Part shown: positions 6,018 to 13,478 of the stretch, piece by piece | Layout of the letters: every line of letters starts with the position of its first letter | Position numbering within the stretch: the stretch's first letter is position 1 | Source: an uncultured Kiritimatiellota bacterium | Lineage (GTDB): Bacteria > Verrucomicrobiota > Kiritimatiellia > RFP12 > UBA1067 | Assembly: GCA_934654805.1 (NCBI GenBank) | Contig: CAKUGW010000009.1 | Span: 1-45,465, forward strand | Direction of reading: 5' to 3' | DNA: 45,465 nucleotides | Translations under genes and position numbers: made by a program | Notes under the pieces: generated by a model | Told to the model about the DNA's origin: nothing | What the model saw: the letters and a program-made list of their open reading frames with translations, nothing else | The model's database searches: none

Positions 6018-9000
6018 AGATCGTCGATGAGGCGCGCGATTTCGGCCTTGGGCGTCTTCTCGGTGAGGACGCGGTGATTGCCGCTCGCGCTCTTCGTCCA
6101 GCGGTTGCGGCCCTTCTCGTCGATGATCTCGAACGTGCCGCGCTCGCTGCCGAAAAGAGGTTCGACACCGCACACGGCGGCCAACACGGTGATCTGGTCC
6201 CACGCCGGGTGGCCCGTCTCAGCCTCCCCGTAGTCGCGCAGCGCGCGCCGGAAGACGTCACGCACCGGATTGACGGCCTCGCCACGCTTCGAGACGGGCA
6301 CGCCGCACTTCACGGCGAAGCCGTAGGTGACGTCAAGGAAATAGACGGGCGTGGGCCATTCGGCGAAGACGATCTTCGAGGACGCGCCGTCCGCGCCCGA
6401 ATTGTACTCGAAGCCGTCCGGATGCTTGCACGCCATCGCGTACCAGGCCTTGACCTTCTTCGCGACGAGCGCCCGGCCGTCCAGCGGCGAAAAGGCGTCC
6501 GCCTTCGTCTCCAAAAGGCGGCGGAGGTTCGTGGTGAAGCCGACCGTGACGACCGTCACGCTCCCGTCCGGCGCGGCGGACAGCAGGCGGCGGTAGACCT
6601 CGTTCGCATCCGGCGCCGCATCGCCCGTCGGGAAGCGCAGTTCCGGATGGGCGGCCACCGTCTCCGCATAGATCTTGTAAGAGGCGTTCTTCAGGGCGTC
6701 CGGGTCAACGTCAGGGCCCAGTCCCAGTCCGCGCGGCGCGCCGATGGGCAGGTCTCCGCGTCCGTAAAAGCCATTGATCAGCTCGACCATGCCCGTGGAT
6801 GGCGCCTTGCGCGTCGAGACGACGGTGCCGAGGATCTCGCACGCCCCGGCATCCGCAAGCGCGTGCAGCACGGCGAGCGCGCCCACGTCATCGAAGTCCG
6901 TGTACATGTCGGTGTCGAAGATGATCTTCGGGACGTCCCCGCCTTTGGTGCGCGCCCCCGAACGCGGCAGGGAGTCCGCCTGCGCCGTCCGCAGTTCATG
7001 CCGGCCCGCCGGGAGGAGGCGCCCGTCGCAGCGCAGGCGGCAGCCCGCGGGAACCGTCACCGTGACGGCCTCCGGCGTCTCCTCGACGTCCAGCGCGCCC
7101 CACGGCGTCGCCAGGCGCGCCGACACCTGCGCGGGCCGCCCCGCGAACGGACGCAGCTCGAACGTCATCACGCCGTCCTCGCGCGTCGGCCAGGAGACGC
7201 CGGCGATCGCGCGGTAGAAGAACGGGATCGAAGCGGACTGCGCATACTGGTTGTGGCCGTTCATCTCCCGCGTGATGATGTTCTCCCAGCGCTCCCAGAG
7301 CGTCGTTGCGCCCTGTGCGAGCATGAAGCCCCAGCTGGGGTAGGTTCGCTTGCGGAACGCCGCGAGGATCAGGTCTCGGCGCCCGTTCTCCAGCAGCGTC
7401 TCCAGAATGACCGGCATCGACGTGTAGCCGCCCGTCAGCGTCACCTCGCCGCGCGCCTTCTCGATGCGCTGGACGAGATTGGAGAAGACGCGGGCCTCGA
7501 AGCCGGCGGGCACCAGCCCGAAGTGCAGCGGGAGCGCAAGCGACGCCTGGCTCTGGTGCGGGAATCCGTACAGCGCGGCTTTCGGCTTCCAGTAGCGCCG
7601 GTTGTACGCCTCGGCCGTCGCATGGGCCTTCGCCGTCGCCAGCTCCGCCTCGCGCGGCTCGCCGGCCGCCGTCGCGAGCGCGGCGTAGGTCTGGCTCATC
7701 AGCAGCCAGTAGACCTGCTCGATCTGGTCGATGTCGGAATGCTCGGCGGCCAGCCAGTCCCCGTAGTAGGCGTCGGCGTAGCGGAGAAGCGCCCCCTGCT
7801 CGAACGTCAGGAGCGCATGGTAGTGGCGCCGGAGCGCGGGGAAGGCCGCCGCAAGCGCGTCGCGGTCCTCGTAATAGTCGAGCAGCTTCTTCACGACGGA
7901 GAACGGCGCGTAGAACATCGGCAGGGACGACCCGACGGAGATGCCCGGCGCCTGTCCGTAGAGGAAGAGCCCCGAATCCTTCATCTGCGTGTCGAGGATG
8001 TCGCGCAGCCACTTGCGGAGGAAGGCGTGCGCGTCGCGCTCGTAGATCAGCGCCTCCATCGCGAAGTTGCCGCCGCCCAGCCAGCCGAGCCGCTCGTCGC
8101 GCTGGGGGCAGTCGACGGGCTTGTCGTGCAGGTTCGCCCCCTGCGTGCGGACCATCGCCTCGTACAGCTCCTGGACAAGCGGGTCGCTGCAGCGGAAGAA
8201 CGAGTCGCGCCGGACGTCCGAGCCCGTCAGCGCGCGGAAGATCTCGTCCTTCGACGGCGGCCGCCCGAAGGGCCACCCCTCGACCTGCACGTAGCGGAAG
8301 CCATGGAAGGTCAGCGGCGGCGTCCAGCGGTTCTCGCCCTTCTTCGTGATGTAGACGTCGCGCGACTTCGCCGAGCGCATCGGGTCGAGGTTGGCCGTTC
8401 CGTCGTCCTTGAGGATCTCGGCGCACGACAGCACGAGACGCACGCCCTCCGGCATGTCCGAGAGCGCCAGCTTCTCGACCCCCGCGCCGTTCGTCCCGAA
8501 GTCGAGCACCCAGGTTCCGGGCGCCGGACTCGAGGCCGCGACGTAGCGCTCGACCGCGAGCTCGCGGATGAAGGGGCCGAGCGGCGGCGAGACGACGACA
8601 TCGTCCGCCTCCACATGGACGGGCAGCCAGTCGCGCGGCTCGCGGCCTTCAAGGCGCGCGTCGTAGACGCAGCCGTTGTAGATTCCCGCCTCCCGGATGG
8701 GCGACGTCCGCGTACACCTCTCGCTCCCGTCGGTCAGGATCGTCTCCCGCGCGCCGTCGGCGTATTCGAGGTCGAGCTGCGCGGAGACGTAGGCGATGCG
8801 CTTCGCCATCGACCCGTTGTGGTAGCGCTTCGCGTACATCCAGCCGAGCGAGAGGTCGAAGTCCAGCCGGTTCTCGCCCGTCCGCAGGAGACCCGCCACC
8901 TCGCGCGCATCGAACTCGGTGCGAACCGTCTGCTCCGTGTCCGTCGGCAGGAAGAGCCGGTCGGGCGCCGCGTTGCGCCCGTTGACGCGCACGAGATACG

Positions 9001-9241
9001 CGCCCATGCCCGTCGTGACGAGCGTGGCGCGCGTCAGGCCCTCGCGCACGTCGAACGTCTTGCGGATGTGCGAGACGCCGTCGCGCCAGAGCTCGCGCGG
9101 CTCGCCGGAAATGCGCTTCGCCGTCCAGGGCCGCTGCGCGGCAAGTTCCGACGGCGCGGCCGCCGGAGCCGTCCCGGCGGCCGCGCACATCGCGCCGAAC
9201 GCCCACACGCCCGCACACCAAGCTTTCATGCTGTTCTTCAT
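5978..9241 (-). CDS. Alpha-L-rhamnosidase (GH78) fused to a nucleoside-hydrolase-like domain
   Basis: A 1087-residue secreted fusion protein. After a signal peptide (MKNSMKAWCAGVWAFGAMCA), residues about 40-745 form a GH78 rhamnosidase. It has the signature PVDCPQRDERLGW near 377-389, whose Glu is the usual general acid, and TLWERW further on as the likely base. From about 765 a second catalytic fold begins with IIFDTDMYTDFDDVGALAVL, the Asp-rich calcium site of inosine-uridine-type nucleoside hydrolases, and runs nearly to the end. GH78 removes terminal L-rhamnose; the second domain cleaves N-ribosides or related C1 bonds in known relatives. The last residues, GQTRVIQSE and the stop, are encoded by the RAYT end repeat, so the native C-terminus may have been replaced. 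The gene is divergent from the histidine kinase gene, which may control it. Confidence 0.88.
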   Translation of the reverse strand: MKNSMKAWCAGVWAFGAMCAAAGTAPAAAPSELAAQRPWTAKRISGEPRELWRDGVSHIRKTFDVREGLTRATLVTTGMGAYLVRVNGRNAAPDRLFLPTDTEQTVRTEFDAREVAGLLRTGENRLDFDLSLGWMYAKRYHNGSMAKRIAYVSAQLDLEYADGARETILTDGSERCTRTSPIREAGIYNGCVYDARLEGREPRDWLPVHVEADDVVVSPPLGPFIRELAVERYVAASSPAPGTWVLDFGTNGAGVEKLALSDMPEGVRLVLSCAEILKDDGTANLDPMRSAKSRDVYITKKGENRWTPPLTFHGFRYVQVEGWPFGRPPSKDEIFRALTGSDVRRDSFFRCSDPLVQELYEAMVRTQGANLHDKPVDCPQRDERLGWLGGGNFAMEALIYERDAHAFLRKWLRDILDTQMKDSGLFLYGQAPGISVGSSLPMFYAPFSVVKKLLDYYEDRDALAAAFPALRRHYHALLTFEQGALLRYADAYYGDWLAAEHSDIDQIEQVYWLLMSQTYAALATAAGEPREAELATAKAHATAEAYNRRYWKPKAALYGFPHQSQASLALPLHFGLVPAGFEARVFSNLVQRIEKARGEVTLTGGYTSMPVILETLLENGRRDLILAAFRKRTYPSWGFMLAQGATTLWERWENIITREMNGHNQYAQSASIPFFYRAIAGVSWPTREDGVMTFELRPFAGRPAQVSARLATPWGALDVEETPEAVTVTVPAGCRLRCDGRLLPAGRHELRTAQADSLPRSGARTKGGDVPKIIFDTDMYTDFDDVGALAVLHALADAGACEILGTVVSTRKAPSTGMVELINGFYGRGDLPIGAPRGLGLGPDVDPDALKNASYKIYAETVAAHPELRFPTGDAAPDANEVYRRLLSAAPDGSVTVVTVGFTTNLRRLLETKADAFSPLDGRALVAKKVKAWYAMACKHPDGFEYNSGADGASSKIVFAEWPTPVYFLDVTYGFAVKCGVPVSKRGEAVNPVRDVFRRALRDYGEAETGHPAWDQITVLAAVCGVEPLFGSERGTFEIIDEKGRNRWTKSASGNHRVLTEKTPKAEIARLIDDLMSKGQTRVIQSE

Positions 9242-9248
9242 GTGCGCC

Positions 9249-9257
9249 AGTATAGCA
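9249..9257 (-). promoter_or_regulatory. Extended -10 (TGCTATACT), leaderless type
   Basis: The minus strand 9257-9249 reads TGCTATACT, followed by GGCGCAC and the ATG of the rhamnosidase fusion at 9241. It is one half of a divergent promoter pair in the 94-bp gap to the histidine kinase gene. Confidence 0.62.
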
Positions 9258-9317
9258 CACGCTCGTCCGCCCCTTCAACCTCTACGAAAGGAGAGGAAGT
9301 CCGCGCACGGGCAAATA

Positions 9318-9326
9318 TGCTATAAT
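9318..9326 (+). promoter_or_regulatory. Extended -10 (TGCTATAAT), leaderless type
   Basis: TGCTATAAT ends nine bases before the ATG at 9336, so the mRNA of the histidine kinase gene would have a leader of about 0-3 nt. An AAAGGAGAGGAAG stretch at about 9288-9300 lies upstream of this box and so cannot act as Shine-Dalgarno for transcripts from it. Confidence 0.62.
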
Positions 9327-9335
9327 CAACGTGCC

Positions 9336-11177
9336 ATGCTCCACTCCCTGATTGCCGCGACCCTCCTGGCCTCGACCGCCTGGCAGGCCAGCAGCCCCGA
9401 GATCACGGCGGCCGACTTCAACGGCGGCCGCTACGACGGCCAGTGCGTGCGTCTGCGCGCGACCGTCGTCGACGCCTTCGTCGACGCGACCAACGCCGAC
9501 TACGTCTTCCTCGTGCTCCGCTGCGCCGACGGATGCGTCTACGCCTTCATCAAGCGCGCCTTCCTCTCCCTTCCGCCCGAACGGCTCGTCGGCGCCGAAG
9601 TCGCGCCTTGCGGATTCGTCCGCGCGCCGCCCAACTCGCCGCAGCACCGGCAGGCGCAGCGCCTCTTCGACATTCCCCGGCGCGACACGTTCGTCGTGAC
9701 CCGTCCCGCGCCCGGCGTCGCCGAGCAGCCCGACCTCGCGACGGCCGAATCGTGCCGCCCCGACGAACTGCCGGCGCTGGGGCGCCGCTCCGTCCGAGGG
9801 GTCGTCGCCGCCGTCTGGAACGGCGGACGAAGCCTGCTCCTCGACACGGGCGGGCGCATCGTGCGCGCCGACCTCGGCCTGACGGCGCCGCCCGCCGTCG
9901 GCGACGCGGTCGTCGCCGTCGGCTTCCCGGAAACGGACCTCCAGAACCTCAATCTCTCGCGGGCCGTCTGGCAGACGCAGACCAACCGCGTCGACGTCCG
10001 CCGCCCAGCCCCCCGGGCGATCGCGTTCACGGACCTCCTGCGGGACATCAAGGGCCGCCGCGCCATCAACTGCGCGTTCCACGGCCGCCCCGTCTCCTTC
10101 ACCGCGACCGTGCGCAGCCGCATCGACGAGGAGCCGTCCGGGCGCTTTCTCTGCGGAGACGCGCACGAGAACGTCTCCGTCGATCTCAGCGCGTCCTCGG
10201 CGCCCCACCCCGACCTGCGCGTCGGCGACACCGTCCGCGTGACGGGGGTCGCGATCCTCGACATCGACAACTGCCGGCCGAGCGCCGCGTTCCCGCAGGC
10301 GCGCGGCTACGTCGTCGTGCCCGCGTCGGCGGACGGCCTCGCCGTCGTCGCCCGCGCGCGCCACCCGCTGCCGCCGTCGGCCTGGTACGTCCTCGGAGCC
10401 CTTCTGACGACGATCCTCGGCGTCGGCATCTGGAACCGCACCCTGCGGCGCCGTGCGCAGACGCTCGGCAGGGACCTGGCGCGAGAGGAAATCGCCCGCG
10501 CAGAGGCCGACCTGCGGACGGTCGAGCGCACGCGGATCTCCGTCGAGCTGCACGACGCGCTCTCGCAGAGCCTCGCGGGCGTCGCGCTGGAGCTCGAGGC
10601 GGCGCGGCGCACGGACGGCCGACGCGATGCGCGGCACACGACGCACCTGACGAAGGCCGAGACGACGCTCGCCGCATGCCGCGAAGAGCTGCACAACTGC
10701 CTGTGGGACCTCCGCAGCGCCGCGCTGGAGGAAAGCAGCATGGACGAGGCCGTGCGCCGGACGCTCCTGCCGCACATCCGGGGCATCGCCCTCACCGTCC
10801 GCTTCAACGTCCCGCGCAACCGCCTGTCGGACACCACCGCCCACGCGCTCCTCTGCATCATCCGCGAGCTGTCGGTCAACGCAATCCGGCACGGCGGCGC
10901 CACGCGCCTGCAGGTCGCCGGCACGATCCGGGACGGGCGGCTCTTCGTCTCGGTGCGCGACAACGGATGCGGATTCGACCCCGCGACCGCGCCGGGCGTC
11001 GCGGAGGGGCATTTCGGACTGCAGGGCGTGCGCGAACGCGTCAGCGGCCTCGCCGGCGCCTTCACGCTCGTCCGCAGGCCAAGAGGCGGCATGCGCGCCA
11101 CCGTCGAACTGGCCGTGCCGCAGCCGAAAGGAGAACAGGAAGAACATGAAGAAGATCACGATCCTGCTTGTCGATGA
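9336..11177 (+). CDS. Membrane sensor histidine kinase (NarL/DesK type) with OB-fold-like N-terminal region
   Basis: A 613-residue sensor kinase. A signal peptide (MLHSLIAATLLASTAWQASS) precedes a long exported region (about 20-340) with repeated segments of the type GRYDGQCVRLRATVVDAFVD, SVRGVVAAVWNGGRSLLLDT and VSFTATVRSRIDEEPSG, which look like OB-fold modules. One membrane span is at about 346-366 (SAWYVLGALLTTILGVGIW). The cytoplasmic part has the HisKA_3 phosphoacceptor segment RISVELHDALSQSL (His about 404) and an ATPase domain with NAIRHGG, VRDNGCGFD and GHFGLQGVRER. It overlaps the response regulator gene by 32 nt, the usual sign of coupled translation. Its exported ligand is unknown; the neighbouring rhamnosidase suggests a glycan-derived signal. 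The start at 9336 is set by the promoter and the signal peptide. Confidence 0.87.
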   Translation: MLHSLIAATLLASTAWQASSPEITAADFNGGRYDGQCVRLRATVVDAFVDATNADYVFLVLRCADGCVYAFIKRAFLSLPPERLVGAEVAPCGFVRAPPNSPQHRQAQRLFDIPRRDTFVVTRPAPGVAEQPDLATAESCRPDELPALGRRSVRGVVAAVWNGGRSLLLDTGGRIVRADLGLTAPPAVGDAVVAVGFPETDLQNLNLSRAVWQTQTNRVDVRRPAPRAIAFTDLLRDIKGRRAINCAFHGRPVSFTATVRSRIDEEPSGRFLCGDAHENVSVDLSASSAPHPDLRVGDTVRVTGVAILDIDNCRPSAAFPQARGYVVVPASADGLAVVARARHPLPPSAWYVLGALLTTILGVGIWNRTLRRRAQTLGRDLAREEIARAEADLRTVERTRISVELHDALSQSLAGVALELEAARRTDGRRDARHTTHLTKAETTLAACREELHNCLWDLRSAALEESSMDEAVRRTLLPHIRGIALTVRFNVPRNRLSDTTAHALLCIIRELSVNAIRHGGATRLQVAGTIRDGRLFVSVRDNGCGFDPATAPGVAEGHFGLQGVRERVSGLAGAFTLVRRPRGGMRATVELAVPQPKGEQEEHEEDHDPACR

Positions 11178-11766
11178 CCACGCCATTGTCCGGATGGGAC
11201 TCGCCTCCCTCTTCGCGACCACGGACGACATCAGCGTCGCCGGCGCCGTCGGAGACGGCGACTCGGCCCTTCGCGAGGCCGACCGCCTCCATCCCGACGT
11301 CATCCTCCTCGACTTTCTCATGCCGGGCATGAACGGCCTGGAGGTGACGAACGCGCTCCTGGCCGCAGACCCTTCGCGCAAGGTCCTCATTCTCACGACG
11401 TTCGGCGAGGCGGAAGGCATCCGGCGCGCACTGGCCGCCGGCGCGCGCGGCGCCGTCCTCAAGAGCATCCCCTTCGACGACCTCGTGGCGGCCGTCCGCA
11501 CGGTCGCGGGGGGAGGGACGCACGTCTCGCCGGAGATCCGGCAGATCATCGAAGAGGAAAAGCCCCTCAGCGCCCTTTCGCCGCGCCAAAGGGAAGTCCT
11601 GAAGTCCGTCTCGCACGGCCTGACGAACGAGGCCATCGCGGCCAATCTCGGCATCAGCGTCCCGATGGTGCGCCAGCACCTCCAGGCGCTGTTCGCGAAG
11701 ATCGGCGCGCAGAACCGCGCCGAAGCCGTCGCCATCGCCCTGCGGCGGATGCTCCTCAAGATCTGA
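11146..11766 (+). CDS. Response regulator, NarL/FixJ type
   Basis: A 206-residue two-domain regulator. The receiver domain has the acidic pair in LLVDDHAIVR, the phosphorylation site in VILLDFLMPG (Asp about 56), the conserved LTT segment and the Lys in AVLKS. A LuxR-type helix-turn-helix (LSPRQREVLKSVSHGLTNEAIAANLGISVPMVRQHL) occupies about residues 145-195. It is the cognate partner of the overlapping histidine kinase. The likely targets, by position, are the divergent rhamnosidase promoter and its own promoter. A start codon inside the kinase gene after a GAAAGGAGAACAGGAAGAAC stretch gives a good ribosome binding site. Confidence 0.92.
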   Translation: MKKITILLVDDHAIVRMGLASLFATTDDISVAGAVGDGDSALREADRLHPDVILLDFLMPGMNGLEVTNALLAADPSRKVLILTTFGEAEGIRRALAAGARGAVLKSIPFDDLVAAVRTVAGGGTHVSPEIRQIIEEEKPLSALSPRQREVLKSVSHGLTNEAIAANLGISVPMVRQHLQALFAKIGAQNRAEAVAIALRRMLLKI

Positions 11767-11822
11767 CGCCAACCTTTGTTGCAGACGGATTTCTGCCGTC
11801 GACTTCAAAGCGCAGAATTCGG

Positions 11823-13253
11823 CTACGCCAGCAGCGCGAAGCCGCCCAAGGACGAGTTGCACCCGAACCCAAAGCCGCCGATGCGGACATACAGGGCGTC
11901 GCCGCCGCGCAGCGCTTTCGGAATCTCCACGGCATAGCACGTGTTCAGATAATTCCGCCACGGATTCTCAATCGTTGTCCATGCCTGGCCGTCCGGCGAG
12001 ACGGCGAGCGGCTCCTCCGCGTGCGTGGCGTGGTGTCCGGTCATCCGGCCGTAGATGCCGAAGCGCGTCGCGCCGCGCGCCTCTTTCAGCGGCAATCGGT
12101 AGACGACCGTCCTGAGATAGAAGAAGTAACTGCCCGCATCCGCCTGCGAGTCCTCGACGGAGACCCGACAGCGTTCATCCCCGGCCTGTCCGAGGAACTG
12201 CCGCCAGAGGAGCTTCTCGCCCTCCTGCTCGAACGGCAGAAGGAGCGGCCCGCCGTCCTGCACCGCCTCTCCGACCAGCCCCCGTTCCGCCGCCTGCCGC
12301 GTCCGCCCCGTCTTGCCGTCAAACGGCACGAGGACGCGCGCGACAAGGCGTCCGTCCCGCAGTCCGTAAATCCAGTAGCCGAACGGCTCGCGCACGTGCG
12401 TCGCCACGTAGAGGCGCCCGCCGCCCGGCAGGGAATGACGACGGATTTCATCACGGTGGTTGTGGCCGGCGAGCAGCCAGGTGTCGGCCGAACGATTGGA
12501 GAAGAACGTGCGGATGACAACGCCGATGTCATAGCCGTCCACGCGGCCGACGCCGACATTTGGATAATGCGCCATCAGGAAGACCGTCCGATCCTTGGGG
12601 ATGGACGCGGCCTCGGCGGCGAGCCAGGCGCGCTGCCCCGGCTCGATGGCGCCGTCATGTCCGCCGCACAGGTTGATGAACGTCGCGCCACCCAGCTCGA
12701 ACCGCTCGTAGGGCTTCCACCCCGCGTAGTGTGCGGCGTAGAAGGCGGCATTCACTTCGCCGGGGTAGCAGTCGTGGTTGCCGACCGTGTGGTAGAACGG
12801 CACCTCCAGCCGGTCGAAGAGGCTCTTGACGAGACGGATGTCGGACGCGGCCTGTGCCCGGCGGACGGGATCGCGAATGGACGTGCGGTCGCCCATGTAG
12901 GCCGACACGGTGGACACCTGGTCGCCCATCGCGAGCACGGCCAAGGGCCGAGGCGCCATCGCGTTCCAGATCGCGATGCGGTCTTCGAGGTGGCGCGTCC
13001 CATCGCCGACGGCCTTGCCCGCCACCTTTTCGTGCCAAGGGACATGCGGATCGCCGATAACGACGAACGTCGCGCAGCCGGGCGCAGACGGATCGAAACC
13101 GACCTGGGCGAAAGCCGCCTTCCAGTCGTCGGGCGTTTCAGCCGCCATAGTCGGGAGCGCGTCCAGCACGCCGGCCACGCCCGCCGCGCCCAGTCCCCGC
13201 ATGAAATCCAATCGCGAAACAGATATCTTTTTTACATGTGTTTGGGCTTGCAT
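11823..13253 (-). CDS. Exported metallophosphoesterase
   Basis: A 476-residue calcineurin-like phosphoesterase. The motifs are in order: GDPH (Asp 68, His 70), MGDQ, GNHD, LMAHYPN and GHNHRDE, together the dinuclear metal site. The N-terminus VSRLDFMRGLGAAGVAGVL resembles a Tat signal but lacks the second arginine. A C-terminal beta-rich region of about 130 residues (LLPFEQEGEKLLWRQFLGQ to FGCNSSLGGFALLA) looks like a carbohydrate-binding or lectin-type addition. The substrate cannot be told; relatives act on phosphoesters outside the cytoplasm. The gene is convergent with the response regulator gene. Its start follows AAGGAG, with an 11-nt spacing to the ATG at 13253. Confidence 0.82.
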   Translation of the reverse strand: MQAQTHVKKISVSRLDFMRGLGAAGVAGVLDALPTMAAETPDDWKAAFAQVGFDPSAPGCATFVVIGDPHVPWHEKVAGKAVGDGTRHLEDRIAIWNAMAPRPLAVLAMGDQVSTVSAYMGDRTSIRDPVRRAQAASDIRLVKSLFDRLEVPFYHTVGNHDCYPGEVNAAFYAAHYAGWKPYERFELGGATFINLCGGHDGAIEPGQRAWLAAEAASIPKDRTVFLMAHYPNVGVGRVDGYDIGVVIRTFFSNRSADTWLLAGHNHRDEIRRHSLPGGGRLYVATHVREPFGYWIYGLRDGRLVARVLVPFDGKTGRTRQAAERGLVGEAVQDGGPLLLPFEQEGEKLLWRQFLGQAGDERCRVSVEDSQADAGSYFFYLRTVVYRLPLKEARGATRFGIYGRMTGHHATHAEEPLAVSPDGQAWTTIENPWRNYLNTCYAVEIPKALRGGDALYVRIGGFGFGCNSSLGGFALLA

Positions 13254-13278
13254 AGATAGAATGTCTCCTTATGACTCA

Positions 13279-13302
13279 TAAAGTATATCTTAAAGTATAT
13301 CT
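13279..13302 (-). promoter_or_regulatory. Tandem 12-bp promoter repeat (two TATACT boxes)
   Basis: The 12 bases TAAAGTATATCT occur twice (13279-13290 and 13291-13302). On the minus strand this gives two TATACT -10 boxes twelve bases apart, upstream of the metallophosphoesterase gene. Either could serve as -10, giving a leader of about 20-35 nt that includes the AAGGAG. Confidence 0.45.
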
Positions 13303-13321
13303 TAAATGCAACACCCGCATC

Positions 13322-13339
13322 CACCTCTATCTTTGTAGA
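13322..13339. repeat. Conserved intergenic 18-mer, copy 1
   Basis: CACCTCTATCTTTGTAGA; copies with 1-4 differences lie at 18339-18356 and 27884-27901, each upstream of a minus-strand gene. The TCTA/TAGA arms could pair. Just beside it, a 16-bp unit (GTCAGCCGATAGAGAG) is repeated in tandem at 13357-13372 and 13373-13388. Confidence 0.6.
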
Positions 13340-13389
13340 CGTAGACAGGGGCATGAGTCAGCCGATAGAGAGGTCAGCCGATAGAGAGG

Positions 13390-13478
13390 CTAGATGGGCT
13401 AGAAGTTCTAGAATTGCTAGAGAAACTAGAACTTCTAGGGCAACAAACTAGAACTTCTAGAACAACTAGAACTTCTAG
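13390..13478. repeat. CTAG array at the 3' end of the four-helix-bundle gene
   Basis: CTAG occurs at 13390, 13399, 13408, 13417, 13426, 13435, 13448, 13457, 13466 and 13475. The period is exactly 9 bp except for one 13-bp step between 13435 and 13448. Typical units are CTAGAACTT and CTAGAACAA. The part above 13438 lies in the coding frame of the neighbouring gene, and the CTAG at 13435 supplies its TAG stop. Confidence 0.9.

Noticed and set aside
5900..9325. 1141-residue open frame opposite the rhamnosidase fusion gene
   Set aside because: Arg/Ala/Val-rich composition with no domains; it mirrors codon bias of the real minus-strand gene in GC-rich DNA. Similar long shadows at 9282-11759, 20139-21674, 22410-25031, 24802-27225, 28998-32597, 32383-33729 and 35586-38117 were rejected for the same reason.
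13390..13478. CRISPR array
   Set aside because: The units are only 9 bp, contiguous and coding in part; there are no spacers and no cas genes.
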